Positions 7,838 to 18,125 are shown, counted from the stretch's first letter. The stretch: 64,000 nt of DNA from Promicromonospora sp. AC04 (GCF_003058225.1 NZ_QBUG01000017.1:1-64000), one strand, 5' to 3'. The notes: generated by a model not told the origin, from the letters alone. Translations and numbers: made by a program.

Positions 7838-10800
7838 ATGACAGCAGACAATGCGGGACGGGTGGGCGCCGCCAGTCCGTACGCGAGTGGCGGGGGCGGG
7901 ACGCGTTTGGAGCACCGCCTCGGGGCGGTCCTTCTCGCTCGTCTCCTTACCGGTGGGCCGGTACACGAGTTGGGGGAGAGGCCGCCGAGTCGGGTGGCGT
8001 TCCAGCAGTCGCCCGCCGCACACCTTGATGATCTGGTGGCTACGGCAGCCGGCGCCGACGGCGTTTCGTCGCTCCGGCTTGAGATCGCGGTCCGGCGCAC
8101 ACCGAGGTTCATCCGAAGCGACAAGAAGACGACAGACCTCGTCGCGTCGCTCGTTGCAGCTGACATTGCCGCTGAAAACGAGCCGGACATGGGCGTGGAG
8201 CATCGTCTCGCGGTCGCGGTTTCGGGGTACCAGGTGCACGCGCAACAGCTCGCCGAGCTTGCGGGCGTGGCCCGCGCTCAAGCTACGGCCGACGAGTTCT
8301 TTGCGCTCGTGCAGACTCCCGGCAGGTTCGCCAGCCGCGGCCGGCTCGAACAGCTTCGCGGCATGGTCGCGAGCGTGCTTCCCGAGATTCCTGGCGCCCT
8401 CGGATCCGTCGAGCACCGCTGCTGGAGCCTCCTGCGCCGACTGTGGCTGATGCAGACACAGCTCGAGACTGGGCATGAGGATGCCTGGACGGCGATTATT
8501 GATGACCTTCAGCGAGTCGCCATCGGCGGGTTGGTCGAGAACGCTGCCGCGCTGCGCGACCGACTTGAGCAACTCGCTGGCGAGTTCGCCAAGAATGCTG
8601 GCGCAGTGGACGCAGCCACTCTGCGCCAGTACCTGCACGGGCAAATTGCTCCGAACACGCACGTGCCCCCGCAGGGGTGGACGCGTCTCGTTGACATGGA
8701 CCGGCGCACTCGGTCTGCCGTCGCACGTTCCGCAATAGGGCGGGAGGCGAAGACGCTGCGCCTGCCACGCAATGCGATCCGCGAGTCGATACGAGCAGCG
8801 GTCGTCGCTGCCGAGGACCTCGTCGTGATGGGCGAATCCGGCGTTGGCAAGAGCGCGCTCGTCATGGACACGATCGAGCAGCTCGGCAAGGACCGTCAGG
8901 CACTCGCGCTCAACCTCAGGCACTTGCCGTCCTCGTACGGTGACCTCCTCGCCGTCCTGCTGAACCCGCTCGACGAGCTTCTGGCAGAGCTGACAGCTCC
9001 GGAACGCATGCTCATCATCGACAGCGCGGAGGCCGCGGCGGAGGGCCACGGCGATGTCTACCTGCACCTCATCAGCTCTGCACGCGATGCAGGTATGAAG
9101 GTTGTCGCGGTGACAACGAGCGAGGCTGCTGCCGCAGTCATCGAGCTCATGAACCGATCCGGCGACGCTCCACGCGAGCTACTCGTGGCCGGGCTCGATG
9201 ACGAGGACCTGCGCGAGGCAGCTCAGACGTTCCCGGCTCTGCAGCGGCTCGTCGACGACGCCCGCGCCCGCGAGTTGCTCCGTCGGCCGATCGTCATCGA
9301 CCTCCTCTGCCGGTCGGGAGACCCTGGGCTGCCGCTCAGTGAGGCGCAGGCGCTCGAGCACATCTGGTATCACTTGGTGCGCAACGAGAACCGTCGCGAT
9401 GAGGGAGCGCCGGACGCGCGCGAGCAGGTCATGCTGCGGCTGGCGGACCACGCCGTCCGCCCCGGCGACGTCGACAGCCTTCTAGCACGGCTCGATCACG
9501 CTGCTGTTGACGGTCTTCGACGTAGCGGACTTCTGCTGCCGGCGAGCCGCCTGCCCTGGGAGCGGGTGCCAGCGTTTAAGCACGACCTCGTCCGCGCTTA
9601 TGCCGTCGCCCGAATGCTGTTAGCCGACCGCGACCCGGCGGCCGCACTGACTGCGCGTGGAGTGCCCCGGTGGACGCTGTCAGCGGCTCGGCTTGCATGC
9701 GAGATCCTGCTCACGGCTCCGGACGACCCGGGATACCCGCAGCATGGCCGACTCAAGGCTCTGGAGACGTCCTTCGACGCGCTGGTAGCGGACGGACATG
9801 GTCAACGATGGTCGGATGTCCCGGTGGAAGCCGCCCTCATGCTGCCCGACGCCGGCGACGTGCTCCACGACTCATGGCCGACACTCGTGGGCGACGACGG
9901 CCTCGGCGTCGCCCGGTTGATTCGTGTCATGCGCACCCGCCACCAACGGGACGGCGTCGTTGACACCGTCGTCGCCGAGCCCGTTGTTTCACAGTTGCTC
10001 GAGCCCGGCCTGCCGGGTCGCGTCGCCAAGGACGCCATGGCGCTTGAGGCGGACTGGCTACGCGCGCACGTACTCCGCCGGAGCGGCGCGGGCCAGGCGA
10101 CGCGCATCAAGCTCCGCGACGAGATCCTGCGGCAATGCGCACGTCGCGAGCGCAAGGTCAACGAGCAAGTAGCCGCCCGACAAGCCGCGCTCGCCGCGCG
10201 GACGCCCGAGGAGATCGCTGCCGCCGAGGAGGACCGCTCCCGCTGGCTTTCGGTGTTCTCGTCGGGCCGATCGTCGGGCCGCCGGCGCCGCCGAACTCCT
10301 GCTCGGCACCGCCCATACCTATGGATCGACGATGCGCAGATCGAGCACCTGGCACTTCTCGGCCCCGACCTCAGCGCCGAGGGAGAAGCCATCTTGCGCC
10401 GCATCGCGGAGGACGACCCATACAAGCTCCAAGACGCTGTCGAAGCCCTCGGTGGTGGGTCGGCACTCGCTGCGTACGACCCGACGCTCCTGCTCGACCT
10501 CGTCGAGGCGTACTACATCGAACACGAGGACGAGGACGAGGATGGGCTCGGTTTGTCCGGTGGACTGCCCGACGACGGCATCCGAGATCACCGCTACCGG
10601 CCCGGCCCACTCGCGTCGTACCAGCACGGTCCGTTCGTGGCGATGTTCCGTTCGGACTATCCAGGCGGCCTCGCAGTGCTCAACCGGATTCTCGACCATG
10701 CAGCTCGGTTCCGCGTTCGTCGATCTTCCACGCATTGGTCTGGAGCGGGTGTTGACGGCTCGGCGGTGACGGGCGAGGTCCTCTCGGTAACGGGCGAGCC

Positions 10801-12946
10801 GCGCGAGTACGTGGGCGACGGGCACGTTTGGCTGTGGTATCGCGGCACCGGCGTCGGCCCGTACCCGTGTATGAGCGCTCTGCAGGCTCTTGAGTTCGTC
10901 ACCGAAGAATTCATCGATGCCGGAGCTCTGCCTACTGCGCTCACCGACATGATGATGGCCGACGCCAACAGCCTCGCCATGCCCGCCCTCGTACTCGCTG
11001 TCCTCGTCCGGCACCTGGAGGACGTCGGCGACGCGATCGACCCCTACCTTGCCGAGCCCACGGCCTGGGAACTCGAGTTCTCCCGCGCTACCAACGAAGA
11101 AGTGGGCGACCTTGCCGCCCGAGTTCCTGAATTGGCGCATCTTGAACGCCGCAGCTGGTCGCTACGAGTGGTCAGCATGATGCTCGCGCTGACAGCCGAC
11201 GGCGAACGTGTCCAACAGCTTAAGAACGTCGGGGACCAGCTCCTGACGAACGCCCGCCAGCAACTCGATCACAACGGACCGGGCAGCCGCGAGCATCTCG
11301 CCATTGTGGAGACCTGGGCCGCGGGACTCGACCGGAACGCATACGACGCTCGACATGAGCACGACCACGTCGTTTTCCAGCAGACGACAAGCCCGGACGT
11401 CGAACAGGTCCTCGCGGACACGAACACCGAATTGCGCCGCAGCAACGAAGCCGCGGGCCTGGTCGTCCGCCACTCACTCGTCCGAGACAACGGATCGCCT
11501 GCCCCTGACCTCGCTCCGGACGTGCTCCGCGCTGACCTTGCGCTCGCGCGAGACCTCTTCGATAGCCCGCCGCGGGCGGATAGCTTCTCCTCGGACGGCC
11601 CTGCAGCTGTCGCGGCAACGGCAATCGAACTGCACCTGACATCGCGGGCAACGGTTCCTCCAGACGACCTTGCCTGGTCCGCGACAACGCTCCTACAAGT
11701 CGCGATACGGGCCACTGATCGGTCGCCGGACGCGAGCGACGACTCGATCTTCGATCAAGGTGCCGACAGGTCCGCTGCCCGTGCACTTCCGTTCCTGCTG
11801 CTCCCCGCGGCCAGAGAACTTCGGCTCGCTCTGTCCTTCGAGGGCCACGACGGCACAGACGCACTGATCACCCTCAGTCGTGGCCTCGCGGTTGACGGCA
11901 ACCACCAGACGCGGCTCGCCTTCGCGCGAGCGCTCGACGCCGTCTGGGCTTCGCCATGCGACACCGACCACCTCGACGGTCGCTGCCACCATCGCGCCGC
12001 ATACGATCTCGTCGTCGAATCCGCCTCCGTGTCGATCTTCGGCCCATGGGACCAGAAGCTGCAGCGCCGCACACAAACCAGGCTCGATCCACCGCATGTG
12101 GAGACGCTGGACGAGGTTCCAGGGGAGAATATCTATGTCCGACGATTGAACCCGGCGCTGCGCGCAACTGGAGCCGCCGCTACCACTGCTGCGTGCTGCA
12201 GTGGGGACGCGCGCCTCGCCCTACACGTGTGCCTCGGAGCGCATCAGCGGGGCATGCTCGCCAGTGAGCACGGCTACCACCATAGCGATAGCGATTCCCT
12301 CGTGGCGGCTCGTGCTGCACTGTGGCAAGCATCCAGCGGCGACGACGAAACCACGCTCCGGTACGTCCGCAACTACCTCTTGGACGCGAGGCTCCTCGCT
12401 GAAGGGCTCCGCGCGCTCGCTGCCGCCGCCGCCGAGCGATCGGTTGCCGGCGAGCACGCAAGACGACTCTGGCCGCAGATCATGGACCTCGTCCTCGACG
12501 AGGCGGACGACCACCCTCGGTTGTTCGCCGAGCGCAGCTGGGGCGCCTACGCCCGAGCAGATCTGATCCCCACCTCTTTCGCTGGTGGGCGCTACCTCAC
12601 GAGTGAACTTGCTGGTGATCCGTACGCCTGGCGTGACTTGCTGGCCTGGCAGCCCCAGGTAGACCGGTGGGTCGAGGCCGCCGGTTCGCAGCAAATGAGC
12701 CTTGATCACCTCGTCATCGCAGCCCGGGAACTCGACGTCCACGGCCAGATCGAACGCGGCCTGCCTTGGATCGAAGCGACAGTCGCCGCCGCAGGTCCTG
12801 ACTGCGCGTGGACGTACACGCTCCCCGAATGGCTCCACGAGCGCCGCCCCGACCTCACCCAAGCCGCGGACATCGCACGCTGGCAGCGCATCGTCGACAT
12901 GCTCGTCGTCGCCGGCGATACCCGCGTCGCAGACCTCGCCGACTAA
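7838..12946 (+). CDS. giant STAND NTPase, Avs/AVAST-like defence protein
   Basis: About 1702 residues from the ATG at 7838, which has GAGGAG nine bases upstream. An in-frame GTG at 7748 exists, but its leader is poor. Residues 10-110 (YASGGGGTRLEHRLGAVLLARLL ... FQQSPAAHLDDLV ... LEIAVRR) resemble the N-terminal DUF4297/Cap4-like predicted nuclease seen in large defence NTPases, though I cannot confirm catalytic residues. The P-loop is GESGVGKSAL at about 332-341, and Walker B is RMLIIDSAEAA near 390. After this come winged-helix-like and then long helical repeats to the C-terminus. This is the Avs plan of effector, STAND NTPase and sensor repeats. Such proteins oligomerise on sensing phage proteins. 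No partner gene is needed. Confidence 0.6.
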   Translation: MTADNAGRVGAASPYASGGGGTRLEHRLGAVLLARLLTGGPVHELGERPPSRVAFQQSPAAHLDDLVATAAGADGVSSLRLEIAVRRTPRFIRSDKKTTDLVASLVAADIAAENEPDMGVEHRLAVAVSGYQVHAQQLAELAGVARAQATADEFFALVQTPGRFASRGRLEQLRGMVASVLPEIPGALGSVEHRCWSLLRRLWLMQTQLETGHEDAWTAIIDDLQRVAIGGLVENAAALRDRLEQLAGEFAKNAGAVDAATLRQYLHGQIAPNTHVPPQGWTRLVDMDRRTRSAVARSAIGREAKTLRLPRNAIRESIRAAVVAAEDLVVMGESGVGKSALVMDTIEQLGKDRQALALNLRHLPSSYGDLLAVLLNPLDELLAELTAPERMLIIDSAEAAAEGHGDVYLHLISSARDAGMKVVAVTTSEAAAAVIELMNRSGDAPRELLVAGLDDEDLREAAQTFPALQRLVDDARARELLRRPIVIDLLCRSGDPGLPLSEAQALEHIWYHLVRNENRRDEGAPDAREQVMLRLADHAVRPGDVDSLLARLDHAAVDGLRRSGLLLPASRLPWERVPAFKHDLVRAYAVARMLLADRDPAAALTARGVPRWTLSAARLACEILLTAPDDPGYPQHGRLKALETSFDALVADGHGQRWSDVPVEAALMLPDAGDVLHDSWPTLVGDDGLGVARLIRVMRTRHQRDGVVDTVVAEPVVSQLLEPGLPGRVAKDAMALEADWLRAHVLRRSGAGQATRIKLRDEILRQCARRERKVNEQVAARQAALAARTPEEIAAAEEDRSRWLSVFSSGRSSGRRRRRTPARHRPYLWIDDAQIEHLALLGPDLSAEGEAILRRIAEDDPYKLQDAVEALGGGSALAAYDPTLLLDLVEAYYIEHEDEDEDGLGLSGGLPDDGIRDHRYRPGPLASYQHGPFVAMFRSDYPGGLAVLNRILDHAARFRVRRSSTHWSGAGVDGSAVTGEVLSVTGEPREYVGDGHVWLWYRGTGVGPYPCMSALQALEFVTEEFIDAGALPTALTDMMMADANSLAMPALVLAVLVRHLEDVGDAIDPYLAEPTAWELEFSRATNEEVGDLAARVPELAHLERRSWSLRVVSMMLALTADGERVQQLKNVGDQLLTNARQQLDHNGPGSREHLAIVETWAAGLDRNAYDARHEHDHVVFQQTTSPDVEQVLADTNTELRRSNEAAGLVVRHSLVRDNGSPAPDLAPDVLRADLALARDLFDSPPRADSFSSDGPAAVAATAIELHLTSRATVPPDDLAWSATTLLQVAIRATDRSPDASDDSIFDQGADRSAARALPFLLLPAARELRLALSFEGHDGTDALITLSRGLAVDGNHQTRLAFARALDAVWASPCDTDHLDGRCHHRAAYDLVVESASVSIFGPWDQKLQRRTQTRLDPPHVETLDEVPGENIYVRRLNPALRATGAAATTAACCSGDARLALHVCLGAHQRGMLASEHGYHHSDSDSLVAARAALWQASSGDDETTLRYVRNYLLDARLLAEGLRALAAAAAERSVAGEHARRLWPQIMDLVLDEADDHPRLFAERSWGAYARADLIPTSFAGGRYLTSELAGDPYAWRDLLAWQPQVDRWVEAAGSQQMSLDHLVIAARELDVHGQIERGLPWIEATVAAAGPDCAWTYTLPEWLHERRPDLTQAADIARWQRIVDMLVVAGDTRVADLAD

Positions 12947-13660
12947 GCAAGACTGGTTCAACCGGTCAACGTTGCCCGAGTCCGGCTCTGCAGTGCGCGC
13001 GGAGCTCGAGTGCAATCGATGTGGAGGAGAACCTGTACCGCCCATGCCATGACGGCCCGCTGCACTGGCCGTGCGGGGCGCGCCGCTTAGTTAGTGTGAT
13101 GTGACCAGGCGTACGCCGGTCTGTCGTTCTAGCGTTGAGTCATGACAACACGCTCGTCCATCGTGGTTCTGTTGGTGTGGTGGATCGCGGCAAACTTGGT
13201 TTCGATCTTGGCGTGAACGGCTCCTCGCAGGTAGCTGCAGCAATCCCGTACGGACGTCGCGATCGAAGCCGCACAGGTTCGGTCGAGCCGGTAAACTCAC
13301 AACGAGTTCCGAGCCGCCAGGACTGAAGGCTGGACTCTTTCAGCAGGAGTGGCACGCAGAAGGCACGATACCGGCGCGTGACCTCAGGATCCGTGGATTT
13401 CCAGGCACTACAGCTTCTTGGACGAGAACTGGGACTTCTGATCCGAGCGTGGCAGAAATTCGTGCTCGATCTACGAACGGGTCGCGGCAACTCGAGCAGT
13501 CGCATCATCCGGCCGGACCGGCAAGTCCAGTACGTCAACGGCGGCGTTCGCCGCCACGTGACCGAGGCAGTGGGCGGTGGCGCCTTGATTGGGGACAAGA
13601 GTGCTTGACGGAGGTTGAACAGGACCCCCCACACCGGTGACACTCTTCGGGCGAACTAGT
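12947..13660. other. gap with decayed repeat A
   Basis: Seven hundred bases without a convincing gene. The main structure is repeat A, listed separately. A 24-codon frame at 13142-13216 would make a hydrophobic peptide (VVLLVWWIAANLVSIL), but it has no good ribosome site, so I do not call it. Confidence 0.4.
13242..13445 (+). repeat. repeat A, homologous to 18301-18500
   Basis: About 200 bases align by eye with 18301-18500 with small indels. Shared blocks are GTCGAGCCG.TAAAC, TTTCAGCAGGAGTGGCACGC, GGATCCG.GGA.TTCCAGGC and GAGAACTGGGAC. In one frame both would read FQQEWHA...LRIRG.PG, so it may be the shared scrap of an old gene. The two copies bracket a 5 kb module (13661 gene, IS remnant, helicase-nuclease, 17628 gene). 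Confidence 0.6.
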
Positions 13661-14353
13661 TCACAGGTTCGGGCCTCCCACGCTCGGAGCCCCGGGTGGC
13701 TCGAACTCGAACGCGGGCTCAGCCTTCGACCCCGGGGTGGCCGCGGGCTGTCTTGCCGATAGATGCCGATGTGTGGGACTTGTTGGTGCAGTGGCCTTGG
13801 CTCCGGCGGCGGCGTAGGTGCAGGGCACAACTGCACCGTGGTGCATGCCGGTGCAGGAGACATCACCGACAATACGGTTCTCGCGCGCCAGGGTGCGCCG
13901 GCTGGCGGCCTCTACAGCATCGATCGAGGAGCTGTCGAGCGCTTCGTAGTGCTGGGTGCGGTCGGTGACCGGCGGCATGTCGGGAAACGCGGACTCCCAC
14001 ATCCGGAAGTAGAGGCCGGCAGCGGTCGAGCTCAAGGGAGCGACCAGGCTGGCTTCGCAGCACGCGCAACATACCTCGGCCGCCGTACCGGGGCGGGTGT
14101 CCTTACCGGTCGCCAGCCTGTCTAGGAGCTCCCGGTAGTGCGAGCGGCTCACGAATTCAGTGGCCATCAACCGATGCGTGGGTCTTAGGAGTCCGAACCC
14201 GTGATACAGAAGGTCACCTTGGGTCGGATGCCGGGCGATGGCGGCGTCGATCTCGCTCTCGGCCCACTCGATCTGTTCCAGCGTGGTGCCGACGAGGTCG
14301 GTGGACTCCTGCAGGATCGTGGACAGTGGATCGTTCTGACGCGCTTTGACCAT
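13661..14353 (-). CDS. hypothetical protein
   Basis: 230 residues from the ATG at 14353, with GAGAGG about nine bases upstream. Residues 1-150 look like a genuine alpha-helical protein (LVGTTLEQIEWAESEIDAAIARHP, FVSRSHYRELLDRLATG, a CCACC cluster near 93-97, LYFRMWESAFPDMPP). The C-terminal 70 residues are rich in Ala/Pro/Ser and may be disordered or read-through into decayed DNA. I do not recognise the family. It sits inside the module bounded by the two repeat copies at 13242 and 18301. Confidence 0.45.
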   Translation of the reverse strand: MVKARQNDPLSTILQESTDLVGTTLEQIEWAESEIDAAIARHPTQGDLLYHGFGLLRPTHRLMATEFVSRSHYRELLDRLATGKDTRPGTAAEVCCACCEASLVAPLSSTAAGLYFRMWESAFPDMPPVTDRTQHYEALDSSSIDAVEAASRRTLARENRIVGDVSCTGMHHGAVVPCTYAAAGAKATAPTSPTHRHLSARQPAATPGSKAEPAFEFEPPGAPSVGGPNL

Positions 14354-14519
14354 GACGGTCGACCTCTCTGGGCAGCGCCAGGACGGTGACTGTGGTCGTC
14401 CCGTCCTCAGCGCAGTCGGGCTTTGTCATCCCAGAGGTGTCCGTCCTGTGCCACCGAACTGATCCACGCTTCGGCAGGCAGGGCCGGTCGTGCTGACATC
14501 TGTGTGCCATCGCGGCATC

Positions 14520-14778
14520 GGGGCTGTTGCACGGAAAGTGACAACTGGCTTGTGGTGCCTTGTGGCTCACGTGGAAGGATGTTTACCGGGCCCGCATCCC
14601 ACCCCAAAGAGTTCCGCGACGATGCCGTAGCGGTGGCCCGCCGTGGCCAGGCTCCGATCAGTCAGATCACGAAAGGCCACGGGCTCAGCGAGTCGTGCCT
14701 GCGTAACTGGCTGCGCGCTGCTGATGTCGAGGACGGCGCCCGGCCTGGTGTGACCTCGGCCGAGCCGCGCGAAGCCTG
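14520..14778 (+). mobile_element. remnant of an IS3-type element (left end plus part of orfA)
   Basis: The sequence from 14520 matches the left end of the intact IS3-type element at 29514: GGGGCTGTTGCACGGAAAGT against GGGACTGCTGCACCGATAGG, followed by the shared GACAACTG.CTTGTGGTGCC. From 14579 it encodes MFTGPASHPKEFRDDAVAVA..SQITKGHGLSESCLRNWL, the helix-turn-helix of OrfA. It stops after about 65 residues. The rest of orfA, all of orfB and the right end are missing, so the element is dead. Confidence 0.75.
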
Positions 14779-14962
14779 ATGGAACTGGTCCGATGGCGGT
14801 CAACGGCAGGTTGAATTCACCCCGCATGTCGCGTCACGAATTACGTGCGCCGGCATCTCTCTTGGCGAGTCCTTCGCCGTTCAACGCCGTGATCACGGGT
14901 CTCACCATCGCCTGGCGTGAACAGGCGACTAGGTTTCCGACGAAGCAGATTGACACCGACTG

Positions 14963-17539
14963 ATGCCGTTTGTAGGCAAGTCCAAGAAGGTCCATCAGCA
15001 ATTCGATACGCCTGAGGAGCTGTACCTTCGCGGAGCGCTCCCGCGCACGGCGGACGCTGTCAGCTCGATGTGGATCCACCAGGGCGACGTGCTGCGGGCG
15101 TACGCGGAAGGGCACCACGACACTCCGGACCTCGCGCTGGAGCTCCCGACCGGGACGGGTAAGACGCTGCCCGGACTCCTGATTGCGGAGTGGATTCGGC
15201 GCAAGGCGCAGGGGCCTGTGCTATTTGCCGCTCCGACCAGGCAGCTCGCTCACCAGGTGCTTTCGACGGCGGCGACCGAAGGTGTGCCGGCCCGCCTCTT
15301 GGTGGGTAGCCATCATGGCTGGAGCGCCGCCGACGAGAGTGACGTCGACGGAGGCGAAGCGATTGCTATCACGACGTACAGCTCGATCTTCAACAGCAGC
15401 CCAAAGTTGCCGGTGCCCCGCCTCATCGTGCTTGACGACGCGCACGCGGGTGAGCAGTTCGTTGGTGAGAAGTACGGTGTAACGATCCGTCGTTACGAGG
15501 CGGAAGCAGCGTATCTCGCCGTTCTCGACGCGCTCCGACCGTTCCTCTCCGGACTGCAATTCCAGCGACTCCAAGGACAGCCCGACCCGGGAGCACACCA
15601 CCAAGTGCGTCTGATCTTGCCTGCCATTGAGCCCGCGGCCTTGGCGACGCTCGATGCTGCACTGTCCCAGCTTGGTGAGCCGTACAAGTTCCAGCTCGCC
15701 ATGGTCCGTACGGGGCTGGCTGCGTGCTGCGTCTACCTTTCCTACGGTGGCATTCAGATCCGCCCGATGGTCCCGCCAACCTTCGAGAACAGGGTGTTCT
15801 CCCACGCCGTACAACGCATCTACCTCTCCGCGACGCTGGGCGCCGGCGGCGAGCTTGAACGAGCGTTCGGTCGCTCCGACATCTTGCGCATGCCGTTGCC
15901 GACCAAGACGCCCCCACGCTCTGGTCGTCGCTTATTCGTGTTCCCGGATCTCGTTAAGGGCGGCGACGCCGTCGGCCTCACCAAGGACATCATCGGCATC
16001 ACCAACAAGGCTCTCGTGCTCAGCCAGGCTTCGTCCCAAGAGACTGAGGAGGCCGCTCGCCTCCTAGCCGGTGCGAACATTCCGGTCCTTGGAAAGAGTG
16101 CTGTCCAGAACGGGCTCCGAACGTTCGCCAAGGCGAAGACGGGCCTGCTGGGGCTCGCCAACCGTTACGACGGCATGGATCTGCCCGGCGACGCCTGCCG
16201 GATCGTAGTGCTCGGTGGCAAGCCTGATGCAGTCAGCCTGCAGGAGAAGTTTCTGAGCGAGCGTGCACAGGCAAGCGCTGCCCTCTCCGAACGCCTCAGG
16301 ACCCGGATCGTGCAGGGCGCCGGGCGCTGCACTCGTGGCCCCAACGACTACGCGGTCGTCGTTGTGCTGGGATCGGACATCACCCGCTATTTTTCACGGT
16401 CCGAGAACACGAGCGCGCTTGAACCCGAACTGCAGGCCGAGGTGCACTTCGGCTGGGAGAACAGCAGGGGGCAGGACGCGTCCGACATTCTCGACAACGT
16501 TCGCACTTTCTTGGATCACGAAACCGATTGGCGCGAGAACGGTGAGCCGCTCGTGGTCGAGTTCCGCGAGGAGGTGGAGAAAACCGACCCGCCCGGGGCT
16601 GTCGCTCTCGGGCAAATGGCGAAGCTGGAGGTCGCCGCCTGGCGGCTCGCTTTCGCCGAGGACTGGATCGCCGCAAGCCAGCAGTTGGAGGATGCTGCCC
16701 GCGTCGTCGGCAAGGGCGGCGAGGCGACTCGCGGATACCGCGGCCTACTGCTGCACATCGCTGGGACATGGCTCCACCTTGGTGCCAAGGGAGAGGCCCA
16801 TCGGGCGCGCGCCCGCCAGTTGCTCCGTGACGCCGAGAAGGCGTCGACCCGTGGCACCTGGCTCAAAGAAATGACAGAGCTTCCCGGTGCGGAGGAGGTG
16901 ACACCAACGGGCGCCGACGCCGTGGCGATCAACACGCTCGTGGCGACTCTCGGCGGGCAGTTCAGACCGAACAAAATCAAGGCCGACCTGGAGCAGATGC
17001 GCGAAGGCTTGAGCCAAGATGCTGCGGGCCCGTACGAAGCGGCGCTCACCACGCTCGGCACGTACCTGGGGGCTGTGGCGGCCAAGCCACCCGGTCAGGG
17101 ACGCTGTGACTCGGCATGGCGATGGGACACGGCCATGTGGCTGACCATCGAAGCAAAGTCTGAGGAGCACTCTGACGGCCTTCTGCCGCTCAAGGACATC
17201 CGCCAGGCCAACACTCAGCTCGACCAGCTGGCAACCGATCAAGGCACAGAACACGCCCCGGCAGGTAGCCCAACCATCCTCGTATCAGACCGTCTGACTG
17301 TCGCTCCCGAACACGCTCCAGTAGCGAACCCCAACGTCTACCTCGCGTCCACAGAGGTGGTGAGCCAGATCGCCGGCGACGTGGAGGCTGTCTGGGCCGA
17401 CCTCCTCGCGGCAGCCGCGAAGCAAGGTTCCCTCCCCGTCCTTCGGCGTCACGTACAGAACGTCCTCACCGAGAACGGATGTCTTCCCTTACAGGTGCTC
17501 GACCGGCTCATGCAGGACCGCCTTCGGCCTGGCGGGTGA
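14963..17539 (+). CDS. SF2 (XPD/DinG-like) helicase fused to PD-(D/E)XK nuclease domain
   Basis: 858 residues. Walker A is ELPTGTGKTL at about 62-71. The motif Ia region is LFAAPTRQLAHQV, the DEAH-type box is LDDAH at about 155-160, YLSATL lies near 290, and the C-terminal RecA motif is RIVQGAGRCTRG near 450. These mark an SF2 helicase of the DinG/XPD-like type. Near the C-terminus, residues 716-735 (CDSAWRW ... WLTIEAKSE) give the D...ExK pattern of a PD-(D/E)XK nuclease, embedded in a helical region. A helicase joined to a nuclease in a defence island suggests processing of invading DNA. I cannot match it to a named system. The ATG at 14963 has no strong ribosome site. Confidence 0.65.
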   Translation: MPFVGKSKKVHQQFDTPEELYLRGALPRTADAVSSMWIHQGDVLRAYAEGHHDTPDLALELPTGTGKTLPGLLIAEWIRRKAQGPVLFAAPTRQLAHQVLSTAATEGVPARLLVGSHHGWSAADESDVDGGEAIAITTYSSIFNSSPKLPVPRLIVLDDAHAGEQFVGEKYGVTIRRYEAEAAYLAVLDALRPFLSGLQFQRLQGQPDPGAHHQVRLILPAIEPAALATLDAALSQLGEPYKFQLAMVRTGLAACCVYLSYGGIQIRPMVPPTFENRVFSHAVQRIYLSATLGAGGELERAFGRSDILRMPLPTKTPPRSGRRLFVFPDLVKGGDAVGLTKDIIGITNKALVLSQASSQETEEAARLLAGANIPVLGKSAVQNGLRTFAKAKTGLLGLANRYDGMDLPGDACRIVVLGGKPDAVSLQEKFLSERAQASAALSERLRTRIVQGAGRCTRGPNDYAVVVVLGSDITRYFSRSENTSALEPELQAEVHFGWENSRGQDASDILDNVRTFLDHETDWRENGEPLVVEFREEVEKTDPPGAVALGQMAKLEVAAWRLAFAEDWIAASQQLEDAARVVGKGGEATRGYRGLLLHIAGTWLHLGAKGEAHRARARQLLRDAEKASTRGTWLKEMTELPGAEEVTPTGADAVAINTLVATLGGQFRPNKIKADLEQMREGLSQDAAGPYEAALTTLGTYLGAVAAKPPGQGRCDSAWRWDTAMWLTIEAKSEEHSDGLLPLKDIRQANTQLDQLATDQGTEHAPAGSPTILVSDRLTVAPEHAPVANPNVYLASTEVVSQIAGDVEAVWADLLAAAAKQGSLPVLRRHVQNVLTENGCLPLQVLDRLMQDRLRPGG

Positions 17540-17627
17540 GCGTATGGTGCTGGTGGTGTGATTGCCGGGCGTGCCATTTATTCGGCAGTTGAGCAGGAGG
17601 CGCAGGGCCATCCGCAACTGATTGCAT

Positions 17628-18125
17628 TCAGCCGAGCGGTTCCTCGATGGAATCAGTGCGCCGGGCCGTCCACACGACAAGTTGTGGAACACCATTCTCG
17701 TCCCACTTGATTACAGGACGGGGCCGACCATTGAACATTCCCATTTGCGCGATATCCCAGCCCGCTTGACCGTACTGGGTCAAGATAAGTTCGAGATCCT
17801 CGCGGGACATTGTCACTTGTGGCACCGTGCCGTGCACTTCTGCGTCGACCTGCCTGTCGGAATGCTGCTTCTCGCTCCCCATCCCCTCGGCTGTTCCGGG
17901 CGCCTCTCCAACGCGAGCCAGCACATGCTGCGCTCCGGGTGTCGATTCCGCAGGCAAGGTGGCTTCAAATGGGCCGGCCTTGAGCGACTTGATTCGGTCG
18001 ATCAGTCTCGCGAGCGCCGGCTGCTGCGACCTCATGAACAGCAGACCGAGGACTATGGCGGCTGCTGGCCAAGCGAGCGTGACCAGCGACGAGACGAGGG
18101 ATGCGACGAACTCAAGCGGACTCAC
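17628..18125 (-). CDS. one-helix membrane protein of unknown function
   Basis: About 165 residues from the GTG at 18125 (SPLEFVASLVSSLV...). The frame is open to 18287, but the upstream part reads through the decayed repeat region. Residues 3-31 form a hydrophobic segment (VTLAWPAAAIVLGLLFM), followed by RSQQPALARLIDRIKSLKAGPFEATL, a pattern often seen in one-helix proteins with a cytosolic tail. The C-terminal part has LELILTQYGQAGWDIAQMG and PVIKWDENGVPQLVVW strands. Function unknown. It is convergent with the helicase-nuclease gene. Confidence 0.5.
   Translation of the reverse strand: MSPLEFVASLVSSLVTLAWPAAAIVLGLLFMRSQQPALARLIDRIKSLKAGPFEATLPAESTPGAQHVLARVGEAPGTAEGMGSEKQHSDRQVDAEVHGTVPQVTMSREDLELILTQYGQAGWDIAQMGMFNGRPRPVIKWDENGVPQLVVWTARRTDSIEEPLG

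Noticed and set aside
13142-13216. 24-residue hydrophobic peptide, possible type I toxin
   Set aside because: No good ribosome site, no visible antisense RNA, and it lies in decayed DNA.
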